Positions 1 to 5,913 of a stretch of 5,913 bases of DNA are shown piece by piece. The DNA is from CAZFQG01 sp964520785 (GTDB lineage: Bacteria > Planctomycetota > Planctomycetia > Pirellulales > Thermoguttaceae): positions 1 to 5,913 of the forward strand of contig CAZFQG010000277.1 in assembly GCA_964520785.1 (NCBI GenBank), written 5' to 3'. Within the stretch, counting starts at the first letter, position 1. Every line of letters begins with the position of its first letter. Made by a program: the position numbers and the translations under genes. The notes under the pieces are model-generated. The model saw nothing but the letters and a program-made list of their open reading frames with translations, had not been told where the DNA came from and ran no database searches.

Positions 1-178
1 TATTGGCGTCATTTACAGTTTTTTTTTCGGTTCATGTTCCAACGATACCTAGACACGACACCACTCAATCCCACGAACGGGTAAAAGACCGTCCCCCTTG
101 ACCGTTCCGGGCACTGCAGCTAGACTTTGTTCCGTTGTCGTGTTATTGAAGTTCTTGGCCGAAGAAAGTTGAGCTATC
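1..178. other. Non-coding leader region upstream of ilvD
   Basis: I see no convincing gene here. A run of nine T (19-27) could be the tail of a terminator for a gene left of the window, but its hairpin is not visible. Two nested inverted repeats follow: ACACGACA (53-60) with TGTCGTGT (136-143), and GAACGG (75-80) with CCGTTC (102-107). The candidate promoter lies between the outer arms, so most of this structure would be in DNA and only its right arm in the transcript. Confidence 0.4.
98..126 (+). promoter_or_regulatory. Candidate sigma70-type promoter for ilvD
   Basis: TTGACC at 98-103 matches the -35 consensus TTGACA at five of six bases. TAGACT at 121-126 matches the -10 consensus TATAAT at four of six. 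The spacer is exactly 17 bases. Transcription would begin near 132-134 and leave a leader of about 45 bases before the ilvD start. This is a consensus match by eye with no experimental support, and short matches of this kind arise by chance. Confidence 0.4.
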
Positions 179-2011
179 ATGCGATCCGACAAGATCAAGT
201 TGGGACCGTCCCGGGCACCGCATCGAAGTCTGCTCCGTGCGACCGGAGTGGGGGAAGGCAACTGGGAGAAGCCGTTCATCGCCGTGTGCAACAGCTATAC
301 GAACGCGATTCCGGGACATACGCATCTCGACAAAGTGGGGAAGTTCGTTAAGCAGTGCATCCTGGAGGCGGGAGGGGTGCCCATCGAATTCAACACCATC
401 GGCATCTGCGACGGGATCGCGATGGGGCACCCCGGCATGAAGTACTCCCTGCCGAGCCGTGAACTCATCGCCGACTGCGTCGAGTCGATGATGAACGCCC
501 ACTGTTTCGACGGCATGATTTGTATTCCCAATTGCGACAAGATCGTCCCCGGCATGTTGATGGGGTGCCTCCGCGTGAACGTGCCGACGATCTTCGTCAG
601 CGGCGGTCCCATGGAGGCGGGCAAGAAGTGCGGAGGAAAAACGACCGACCTGATTTCGGTCTTCGCCGGGGCCGCGTCGCTCCAGCAGGGAAAGATCAAG
701 GAGGAGGAACTGCTCGAACTGGAGCAGACCGCCTGCCCAACGTGCGGGTCCTGTTCCGGAATGTTCACCGCCAACAGCATGAACTGCCTGTGTGAGGCGG
801 TCGGCATGGCGCCTCCAATGAACGGGACGCTCATCGCGACAAGCGCCGAACGCAAGAGGCTCTACCGGTGGGCTGCAAGGCGAATCGTCGAAATGGTAAA
901 GCAATTCGACGAAAAGGGGGAGGGGCAAGGGCTCTTGCCGAGAGAGATCGTGACGCGGGAGGCACTCGACAATTCCATGGTTCTGGACATGGCCATGGGG
1001 GGAAGCACCAATACCGTGTTGCACATGCTCGCGGTCGCGCACGAGGCGGGGGTCGACTACGACATCGAACGGATCAACCGTCTTAGCGGACAAACGCCCA
1101 ACGTGTGCAAGGTCTCGCCCAGTTCGCATTACCACGTCGAGGATGTCCACAACGCCGGCGGTGTGCATGGAATTCTCGGAAGTGTCCGTCGTGGGCGGCC
1201 TGGGCTTCTCCACCTGGACGCCGTCACGGTGACCGGCAAGACACTCGGCGAAAACATCGCGGATTATGATATCCGTGGCGAGAGGCCTTGCGAGGAGGTG
1301 TTGGAAATGGCCGCCGTCCGCGGAACCGGCCGTCGTAATTGCGAGGGGATGAGCGTGGAAAAGGCGTCCGGCACGATCCGGGACCTTTCCAAGGACGACC
1401 TTGGTTTCGACCCGATGGACTGCGTCCGCGAGGTGGGGTCCGCCTACAGCCAGGAGGGGGGCTTGATGATCCTTTACGGAAACCTTGCTCCTAACGGCGC
1501 GGTGGTGAAGACGGCCGGCGTCTTGCCGCAGATGATGAAGCACGAAGGCCCGGCCGTGATCTACGAAGAGGAAACGGCCGCCTACGAAGGAATCGTCCGG
1601 GGCGACATCAAGCCGGGAGACGTCGTCGTCATCCGGTATGAAGGCCCAAAGGGAGGGCCGGGGATGCAGGAAATGCTCGCCCCGACCAGCGCGATCAAGG
1701 GTGCCGGCCTCGACGACCGGGTCGCCCTGATCACCGACGGGCGTTTCTCCGGCGGAACCGCCGGCGCCTGCATCGGCCACATCAGTCCCGAGGCGGCCGT
1801 CGGCGGCCCCATCGCCTTGATCGAACCGGGTGACATCATCGAAATCGATATGCCTCGCCACTCGCTCAACGTCCGCCTCAGCGATGAGGAATTCGCCAGA
1901 CGCAAAGCGAACTGGAAGCCGCGCCCCTCGCGCTACATTACCGGCTGGCTCGCGCGGTACGCAGCCATGGCGACCAGCGCCGATACCGGGGCCGTCTTGA
2001 ATATCCAGTGA
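179..2011 (+). CDS. ilvD: Dihydroxy-acid dehydratase (IlvD), complete
   Basis: This enzyme removes water from 2,3-dihydroxy-isovalerate and 2,3-dihydroxy-3-methylvalerate to give the 2-oxo acids that precede valine/leucine and isoleucine. It is a cytosolic Fe-S enzyme. The 610 residues agree with the usual 550-620. The N-terminus (MRSDKIKLG, then RAPHRSLLRATG) is typical of the family. Cluster and Mg2+ site motifs are present: CDGIAMGHPGMKYSLPSREL from residue 77, IPNCDKIVPGM (Cys119, and Lys121, the residue carbamylated in studied members), and CPTCGSCSGMFTANSMNCL from 186 (Cys192). The C-terminal domain has GNLAPNGAVVKTAGV (434-448), YEGPKGGPGMQEML (487-500) and TDGRFSGG (519-526), whose Ser524 aligns with the proposed catalytic serine. 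PGHTHL (45-50) stands where the spinach-type [2Fe-2S] enzymes carry a cysteine (NTCNMHL-like), so an E. coli-like cluster arrangement is possible, but Cys37 lies close by. The start has only a weak purine-rich stretch, GAAGAAAG at 161-168. No other ilv or leu gene is visible. Confidence 0.95.
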   Translation: MRSDKIKLGPSRAPHRSLLRATGVGEGNWEKPFIAVCNSYTNAIPGHTHLDKVGKFVKQCILEAGGVPIEFNTIGICDGIAMGHPGMKYSLPSRELIADCVESMMNAHCFDGMICIPNCDKIVPGMLMGCLRVNVPTIFVSGGPMEAGKKCGGKTTDLISVFAGAASLQQGKIKEEELLELEQTACPTCGSCSGMFTANSMNCLCEAVGMAPPMNGTLIATSAERKRLYRWAARRIVEMVKQFDEKGEGQGLLPREIVTREALDNSMVLDMAMGGSTNTVLHMLAVAHEAGVDYDIERINRLSGQTPNVCKVSPSSHYHVEDVHNAGGVHGILGSVRRGRPGLLHLDAVTVTGKTLGENIADYDIRGERPCEEVLEMAAVRGTGRRNCEGMSVEKASGTIRDLSKDDLGFDPMDCVREVGSAYSQEGGLMILYGNLAPNGAVVKTAGVLPQMMKHEGPAVIYEEETAAYEGIVRGDIKPGDVVVIRYEGPKGGPGMQEMLAPTSAIKGAGLDDRVALITDGRFSGGTAGACIGHISPEAAVGGPIALIEPGDIIEIDMPRHSLNVRLSDEEFARRKANWKPRPSRYITGWLARYAAMATSADTGAVLNIQ

Positions 2012-2081
2012 GGGAGAAAGCGACTGCGCCCCCGCTTGGAGCCGGGAGACGGAACTAACTCCCCGAGGTAACTGCCGCCCA

Positions 2082-2385
2082 ATGCAAAACACGCCTACCT
2101 CTTGATCACCATCATCGCCGCGGTGGTCGTTATCACACTGTGTTGGGGGAAATCCCTCATCGCCGGGCTGCTCTTGAGGAGATATTCGTCGCGATCAAGC
2201 CCGACGGTGTCTTATCCGTGACGGACCTTATCTTCGACCCGCATTTCCAGCGGCGCTCCACCGTCACGCGTCTCGCGGAGGCTGTCGGTTTCCGCGAGGG
2301 GGCCTTCTACGGCAACCGTATCGCTTACACCATCCACCTCGAGAAACCGGTCCCCGGTGAGTCCCAGTTGCCGTGCCGGACGTGA
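2082..2385 (+). pseudogene. Remnant of a membrane-anchored SAM-dependent methyltransferase
   Basis: An in-frame stretch from 2140 (GTG) to the stop at 2383-2385 reads VLGEIPHRRAALEEIF, then IKPDGVLSVTDLIFDPHFQ, TVTRLAEAVGFRE and ends near YTIHLEKP. This strongly resembles the C-terminal third of class I SAM methyltransferases of the UbiE/methyltransferase-11 type. The SAM-binding half, with its glycine-rich loop, is absent. Just upstream, in another frame (2084-2140), lies a hydrophobic run AKHAYLLITIIAAVVVITL. It resembles the single N-terminal membrane helix that I recall in some proteins of this kind. A third frame supplies ATG at 2082, with GAGG at 2065-2068 before it, but meets TGA after seven codons. 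The simplest reading is a gene that lost roughly 130 central codons and acquired frameshifts. The C-terminal homology is clear to me. The membrane-helix part is inference. A short 81-codon protein starting at 2140 cannot be excluded but would lack the SAM site. Confidence 0.6.
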
Positions 2386-2418
2386 ACCGAAACAGGTTGG
2401 AACAAGGCCTGACCAGAA

Positions 2419-2730
2419 CCGCGGCGGCCCCTGCCGTTCTTCGGTGAACATATACCGTTCCACCGATTCGTGCTTGCAGAGATAGCGGTCGAAATAGCCG
2501 GGTACGGAGAAACCGGTATTCAGGACGTGATGCGGGATGATCCAGGGGGTGGTGGAAAGGAGGGCGGCACCGTAGCGGCAGGCCGCGTGTATGGCAATAC
2601 CAATTCCGCCAAAAGTGGCGTTTCCGGCCTCGTGGGTCGGATACCAACGGCATTCGCCTAAGGATGCTCCCGACTTACCCCGATAAACGTCATCGAGTTC
2701 TCGTTCGCGGAGGTCGGCGTCGAGACTACG
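2419..2730 (-). pseudogene. Unassigned minus-strand coding-like relic
   Basis: One minus-strand frame is open from 2787 down to the stop at 2212-2214, about 190 codons, yet has no ATG or GTG before a GTG at 2461-2463. Its middle reads like real protein: DADLRERELDDVYRG, then CRWYPTHEAGNATFGGIGIA, CRYGAALLSTTPWIIPHHVL, NTGFSVPGYFDRYL and ERYMFTEERQG. Third codon positions are mostly G or C, as in the neighbouring genes. The boundaries given are where the protein-like character seems to begin and end. The leftmost part of the open frame runs antisense to the methyltransferase remnant and is probably not coding. I do not recognise the family and propose no function. The missing start suggests a truncated or decayed gene. 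A gene using a rare start codon, or an accidental open frame, are the alternatives. Confidence 0.35.
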
Positions 2731-2733
2731 GCC

Positions 2734-2762
2734 TTGGCACCGGCTTCGGCGTCGGGTATAGT
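2734..2762 (+). promoter_or_regulatory. Candidate sigma70-type promoter for the trkH transcript
   Basis: TTGGCA at 2734-2739 and TATAGT at 2757-2762 each differ from consensus at one base and are separated by exactly 17 bases. This is the best promoter match I found in the window. Initiation would fall near 2769, about 26 bases before the ATG at 2795 and about 187 before the trkH ATG. It lies just right of the decayed region, as expected if trkH is transcribed alone. Confidence 0.55.
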
Positions 2763-2794
2763 CTAGCCTCCTCCAGTCGGGCGCGTTTCACGGA

Positions 2795-2959
2795 ATGAAG
2801 GAGTTTGGGTTGACGCTTCACCTCCGGTGGGAGAATTGCCAACCCTGGACGGTTTCCGATTCGGAGGATACTGGAGTACCGATCTTTGGGTTTTTTTCGG
2901 AGCTGGGAGCCCCGGCGTTCGGCGTCGGCGTTGTTCGCGCACCTATGATATCGGAATGA
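2795..2959 (+). CDS. Possible 54-residue upstream ORF overlapping the trkH start
   Basis: An ATG at 2795 opens a 54-codon frame (beginning MKEFGLTLHLRWENCQPW, ending VVRAPMISE) whose TGA at 2957-2959 overlaps the ATG of trkH at 2956 in an ATGA arrangement. That geometry is typical of translational coupling, and trkH has no visible Shine-Dalgarno sequence of its own. The start lies about 26 bases downstream of the predicted transcription start. The peptide has no obvious signal sequence, membrane helix or known motif, though residues about 27-47 are fairly hydrophobic. It has no clear ribosome binding site either. Codon use is mixed and does not decide the matter. It could be a leader ORF controlling trkH translation, a small protein, or chance. 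I do not recognise a family. Confidence 0.3.
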   Translation: MKEFGLTLHLRWENCQPWTVSDSEDTGVPIFGFFSELGAPAFGVGVVRAPMISE

Positions 2960-4521
2960 ACTACAGACTGATTTCCAAGTTCCTGGGCATCGTGTCGCTG
3001 TTGATCGGTGGCATGATGTTGCTGAGTCTTCCCTGGTCGCTACCCTTTCTGGGGGGAGGGGACGTGGTTGATCGTGCGTCGGTGGCCGGGTTGGGTGTTT
3101 CATCGATTCTATCCGCGGTTCTCGGCGCCGTTCTTCTGTATCTGGGCCGTGGTGCTTCGGGGAATTTGTTCCGAAAAGAAGCGTTGGCGGTCGTCGGCCT
3201 ATGCTGGGTGCTGGCGTCTTTTCTCGGAATGTGCCCGTTTCTTTTCGCCGGGGTTAGCGTGGGGGCGGAACGAGACGCGAAGGGGGCTATCCTCCGAGCG
3301 TACCCGATGGGAGTCGTCGATGCATGGTTCGAATCGGTCTCCGGGTTCACCGGAACCGGCGCGACGGTCATTACGGACTTGGATGACCCGAAACTGGTGC
3401 CTCGCGCGATCCTTTTCTGGCGTTCGGAAACGCATTTCTTGGGGGGGCTGGGGATCATGGTCCTATTCGTCGCGATCTTCGGTCAGGGGTCGGCGGGAAG
3501 GGCTCTCATGCGTGCCGAGATGCCTGGCCCCTCGAAGGAAGTTCATCAAGCGAGAATGCAAAAGGCGGCCTGGACATTCGCGGCCATTTATTTGGGACTG
3601 AACGGGGTATTGACCGGGCTGCTTTATTTCGAGGGGATGACGCTCTACGACGCTCTTTGTCACTCCTTCGGCACGATCGCCACCGGGGGTTTCAGCACGC
3701 ACAACGCGAGCATCGCGTATTTCGACAGCCCCATGATAGAAATGACCATCACGGCGTTCATGGCAATCTCTTGCGTCAATTTCGTGCTGATCTATTTCGT
3801 GCTCATCGGCCGGCCGGGGAAGCTCTTTCGGGACCCGGAGTTCCGCGTCTATATGGCCATCCTATTCAGCGCGTCGACCCTCGCCATTTGTTTCGGGTTG
3901 TACCATGGCGACTTCGACAATTTGGGATCCGCGGTTCGCTACGGCCTATTTCAGGTGACGTCAATCCTGACGAATACCGGTTTCGGTACGCACGATTTCA
4001 ACCAATGGAACGAGTTCGGCCGGGGACTGCTTTTCACGTTGATGTTCATCGGCGGGTGTGCGGGTAGCACGAGCTGCAGCGTCAAAGTCATCCGCTACCT
4101 CATTCTCGTCAAGGCCCTCTCGCTCGAGGCCGAGAAGGCCTACCACCCGAACGTCGTGCGCCCGATTCGCGTCGGAGAAGAGTCGGTCGACGCCGGAGTC
4201 GTCGGTGATGTCGTCCGGTATTTCTCCTTCTTTCTGCTCATCGCCGTCGTCGCCTGGCTGCTGTTGCTGGCGCTGGAGCCGGATACGACCTGGGTGGAAA
4301 ACGGGGCCGGCGTTCACGAGAAGCTCATGGACTGCGCCAGCGGCGTCGCGGCGACGATCAACGGCGTCGGCCCGGGCCTCGGCACGATCGGCGCGACGCG
4401 AAATTACGCGCTTTTGCAGCCGGAGAGCAAGCTGATTCTGAGCATCTTGATGCTTCTGGGCCGCCTCGAAATCCTTCCCATTCTCGTCCTCTTCGCCCCG
4501 GGATTCTGGAAGTCGCAATGA
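2956..4521 (+). CDS. trkH: TrkH-type potassium uptake transporter, membrane subunit
   Basis: TrkH/KtrB proteins form the K+-conducting pore of Trk uptake systems in the cytoplasmic membrane, normally gated by a cytosolic TrkA/KtrA ring. The 521 residues match the usual size. Four pore-loop repeats are visible: FESVSGFTGTGATVI (125-139), HSFGTIATGGFSTHNASI (236-253), SILTNTGFGTHDF (336-348) and ASGVAATINGVGPGLGTIGA (461-480). Each has the conserved filter glycine (135, 244/245, 342, 472). Hydrophobic helices flank each loop, and the FIGGCAGSTSCSVKVIR segment (364-380) fits the helix region after the third loop. I chose ATG at 2956 because MNYRLISKFLGIVSLLIGG is a typical TrkH N-terminus. An in-frame GTG at 2827 would add 43 residues with an Arg-rich run, unlike the family. 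The first filter has Gly at 133 where Thr is common. No trkA is in the window, so its gating partner must lie elsewhere. Confidence 0.93.
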   Translation: MNYRLISKFLGIVSLLIGGMMLLSLPWSLPFLGGGDVVDRASVAGLGVSSILSAVLGAVLLYLGRGASGNLFRKEALAVVGLCWVLASFLGMCPFLFAGVSVGAERDAKGAILRAYPMGVVDAWFESVSGFTGTGATVITDLDDPKLVPRAILFWRSETHFLGGLGIMVLFVAIFGQGSAGRALMRAEMPGPSKEVHQARMQKAAWTFAAIYLGLNGVLTGLLYFEGMTLYDALCHSFGTIATGGFSTHNASIAYFDSPMIEMTITAFMAISCVNFVLIYFVLIGRPGKLFRDPEFRVYMAILFSASTLAICFGLYHGDFDNLGSAVRYGLFQVTSILTNTGFGTHDFNQWNEFGRGLLFTLMFIGGCAGSTSCSVKVIRYLILVKALSLEAEKAYHPNVVRPIRVGEESVDAGVVGDVVRYFSFFLLIAVVAWLLLLALEPDTTWVENGAGVHEKLMDCASGVAATINGVGPGLGTIGATRNYALLQPESKLILSILMLLGRLEILPILVLFAPGFWKSQ

Positions 4522-4591
4522 GAGGAACGGCCGCCCGGCCGCGGAAGATGTTCGTGGAAACGGGAGAGGTCCGAGGTCGGCCTTGGATCGG

Positions 4592-4611
4592 GCGGACCGC
4601 CGCCGGTCCGC
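4592..4611. terminator. Hairpin between convergent genes, probable terminator
   Basis: GCGGACC (4592-4598) and GGTCCGC (4605-4611) form a perfect 7-base-pair stem with a six-base loop GCCGCC. On the plus strand it is followed by TATTT, a poor T-tract, so termination of trkH may be inefficient or factor-assisted. The last base of the stem is the first base of the CTA that encodes the minus-strand stop codon. It sits in the 89-base gap between two converging genes, where a terminator is expected. Confidence 0.5.
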
Positions 4612-5913
4612 TATTTCGGAACGTACCAAAAGGTCCGCCAATACGCCTCGTCGGTTTCGTAGACGTCGATGGGAGTTACCGCGACGTCGAGATCCGGCGG
4701 CAGAAGGCCGTAGCGTTTGAGTTCTCGGAGGTAGTTGGGGCTGGGTTTTTCCGGCAAGCCGCCATCCATGATGGCGTAGGTGCCGTTGGCGACGGCCCCG
4801 GAGTCGAGCCAGAGGCGGACGAGAGTCGCCTCGGCGTCCGAAACCCGGACGTCGTAGTGACTGCCGTCGATCCGCTTCATCAAGAGACTCGCGGCACTGC
4901 CGATGGAGCGAGGAGGCCGGTTGCCGTGGGCGTTGCGACCATCAGCGACTTCGTTCAGAAGGCTCACCAGCGCGACATACGAGGAGAGAACACGACCTCG
5001 GCCGTGGGAGGGAACGGTGTGGGACGCGGTAAGAGAAATGTGCCCCTCGCGGCGCTGGGGGTTATGGCATTCGATACAGTGCTTGTCCAGGATCGGCTGG
5101 ATGTGCCGGCGAAAGTCAACGATGTGGGGGACGTCCGGGATCGGCTCGATCCGGCTGGGGCGCCGCTCTAAAGCCAGAAGCGTACCGTGGCCGGGATTCG
5201 TCGGGCCTTCGGTGCGATTCTCGTGGCAGCCGACGCAACTCGTCGTCTCGCCCGGCTGAAGCGTGACGAAGCTCTGCATCTTCTTCACGGCGAGGTCATT
5301 CTCGTCGAGCGCCACGAAGAAAACGCTCCGCATCGCCGGGACCTCGAAATAGGCCGAGCCGTCCGCCTCGACCGGTACCGTCCCTAAAATTCGCTGGATG
5401 GAGAACGACCCCCACAGGCTGATACCGTCAAAACCGGGGCTGACGTGGAACGGCCCGGGAAGCTGCTCCAATACCAGCAGCTTCTTAATCTCGCCGGGCA
5501 CGACTTCCTGCATATTTCTTCCTCGGCTAACATCGGCGAGAATGAGCCGTCCCGCCGGATCGCTCGGGTTCTTCCGCGGGGGAATGAGACGCTCGCGCGG
5601 CCGGGCCCGGACAGGAACCGGCTCGTGCGGCAACATCTCCGGCCGGGGATCGTCCAGTTCGTACAAGACGCGAGTCGTGCCGGAACCGTCCATAAGGTGA
5701 ATCTGGCGATGCCTCGCGACGAGGAAGCGGTCTTCGCGAAGCGGATAGACGTCGCGCCAGCCCTCGTGGGGATGAATCCGCGTCGCCGACGACTCGTCGT
5801 CCGGGCCGTTTCTTGGGTCGATGACCGTGACGAATCCTTCGTGTTCGCGCCGCCCGTGGCCGGGGGAGAAGATCGCGGCGACGCGGTTCGTGCCGGGGAT
5901 CGGCTTGGCGTCG
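4611..5913 (-). CDS. Di-haem c-type protein with hydrazine-synthase-alpha-like segment (N-terminus outside window)
   Basis: The frame is open from the right edge (first full codon 5910-5912) to the TAG at 4611-4613, giving 433 residues of the C-terminal part. An internal ATG at 5693 is not the start, because the upstream reading (for example IPGTNRVAAIFSPGHGR near the edge) continues the same protein style. Two CXXCH haem c motifs are present: CVGCH at visible residues 226-230 (5223-5237) and CIECH at 279-283 (5064-5078). The stretch from QEVVPGEIKKLLVLEQLP through ILGTVPVEADGSAYFEVPA to the first haem motif resembles the middle region of the hydrazine synthase alpha subunit and its many planctomycete paralogues. 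The second motif lies in HIQPILDKHCIECHN, as in planctomycete cytochrome domains, followed by PPRSIGSAASLLMKRIDGSH. Haem attachment implies export, so a signal peptide should lie beyond the window. Substrate and partners are unknown. Actual hydrazine synthesis is unlikely without the beta/gamma subunits and an anammox setting. Confidence 0.85.
   Translation of the reverse strand, partial: DAKPIPGTNRVAAIFSPGHGRREHEGFVTVIDPRNGPDDESSATRIHPHEGWRDVYPLREDRFLVARHRQIHLMDGSGTTRVLYELDDPRPEMLPHEPVPVRARPRERLIPPRKNPSDPAGRLILADVSRGRNMQEVVPGEIKKLLVLEQLPGPFHVSPGFDGISLWGSFSIQRILGTVPVEADGSAYFEVPAMRSVFFVALDENDLAVKKMQSFVTLQPGETTSCVGCHENRTEGPTNPGHGTLLALERRPSRIEPIPDVPHIVDFRRHIQPILDKHCIECHNPQRREGHISLTASHTVPSHGRGRVLSSYVALVSLLNEVADGRNAHGNRPPRSIGSAASLLMKRIDGSHYDVRVSDAEATLVRLWLDSGAVANGTYAIMDGGLPEKPSPNYLRELKRYGLLPPDLDVAVTPIDVYETDEAYWRTFWYVPK

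Noticed and set aside
2044..2063. Possible ilvD terminator: GGGAG (2044-2048) pairing with CTCCC (2059-2063)
   Set aside because: The stem has only five base pairs with a ten-base loop and no following T-tract, so it is too weak to call.
143..2092. 649-codon minus-strand open frame covering all of ilvD
   Set aside because: It is antisense to a confidently identified gene in GC-rich DNA. Its composition is rich in Arg, His, Asp and Gly and shows no family motif, as expected for a shadow of codon bias in ilvD.
2264..2653. 129-codon minus-strand frame in the ilvD-trkH gap
   Set aside because: It is very rich in Arg, Pro and His and looks like a frame shadow. The neighbouring minus-strand frame described as a relic is the more protein-like one.
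2470..2661. 63-codon plus-strand frame in the same gap
   Set aside because: It has low complexity (GGGGKEGG-type runs), no ribosome binding site, and lies antisense to the more protein-like minus frame.
2827..2955. In-frame N-terminal extension of trkH from a GTG at 2827
   Set aside because: The extra 43 residues are polar with an Arg-rich run and precede a typical TrkH N-terminus at 2956. Nothing marks 2827 as a ribosome binding site.
2726..3103. 125-codon minus-strand frame across the trkH promoter and N-terminus
   Set aside because: It is mostly antisense to trkH and basic/proline-rich. Its end overlaps the predicted promoter, and no family features were seen.
4518..5171. 217-codon plus-strand frame starting at the end of trkH (ATGA overlap)
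   Set aside because: It lies antisense to the haem protein, whose CXXCH motifs and family motifs define the coding strand. The ATGA overlap with trkH appears accidental.

Overview
The window looks like part of a chromosome from a planctomycete or a close relative, of moderately high GC. The main clue is the minus-strand gene at the right end. It is a large di-haem c-type protein with a hydrazine-synthase-alpha-like segment and a planctomycete-type cytochrome C-terminus, a combination I associate with Planctomycetota and neighbouring phyla. Weak Shine-Dalgarno sequences fit that view. The lineage is an inference from gene content.

Layout, left to right. Bases 1-178 are a non-coding leader with a plausible sigma70-type promoter (98-126). 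Bases 179-2011 (+) encode a complete dihydroxy-acid dehydratase (IlvD), an enzyme of valine, leucine and isoleucine synthesis. Bases 2012-2794 hold no intact gene. They appear to be a small gene graveyard: a plus-strand remnant of a SAM-dependent methyltransferase that has lost its central domain and changed frame twice (2082-2385), then a minus-strand coding-like stretch without a start codon that I cannot assign (about 2419-2730). Bases 2734-2762 carry a good promoter pointing right. It drives a possible 54-codon upstream ORF (2795-2959) that overlaps the start of trkH by four bases (ATGA). Bases 2956-4521 (+) encode a complete TrkH-type K+ transporter subunit with all four pore loops. A hairpin at 4592-4611 separates it from the convergent di-haem protein gene (4611 to beyond the right edge, minus strand, N-terminus outside the window).

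The three intact or partly visible genes do not form an obvious pathway. IlvD is biosynthetic, TrkH is potassium uptake (no trkA is visible), and the haem protein is probably an exported redox or structural protein. I see no CRISPR array, tRNA, rRNA, insertion sequence or obvious defence system. The points most worth a second look are the decayed region between ilvD and trkH, the short ORF coupled to trkH, and the relation of the di-haem protein to the hydrazine synthase alpha family.
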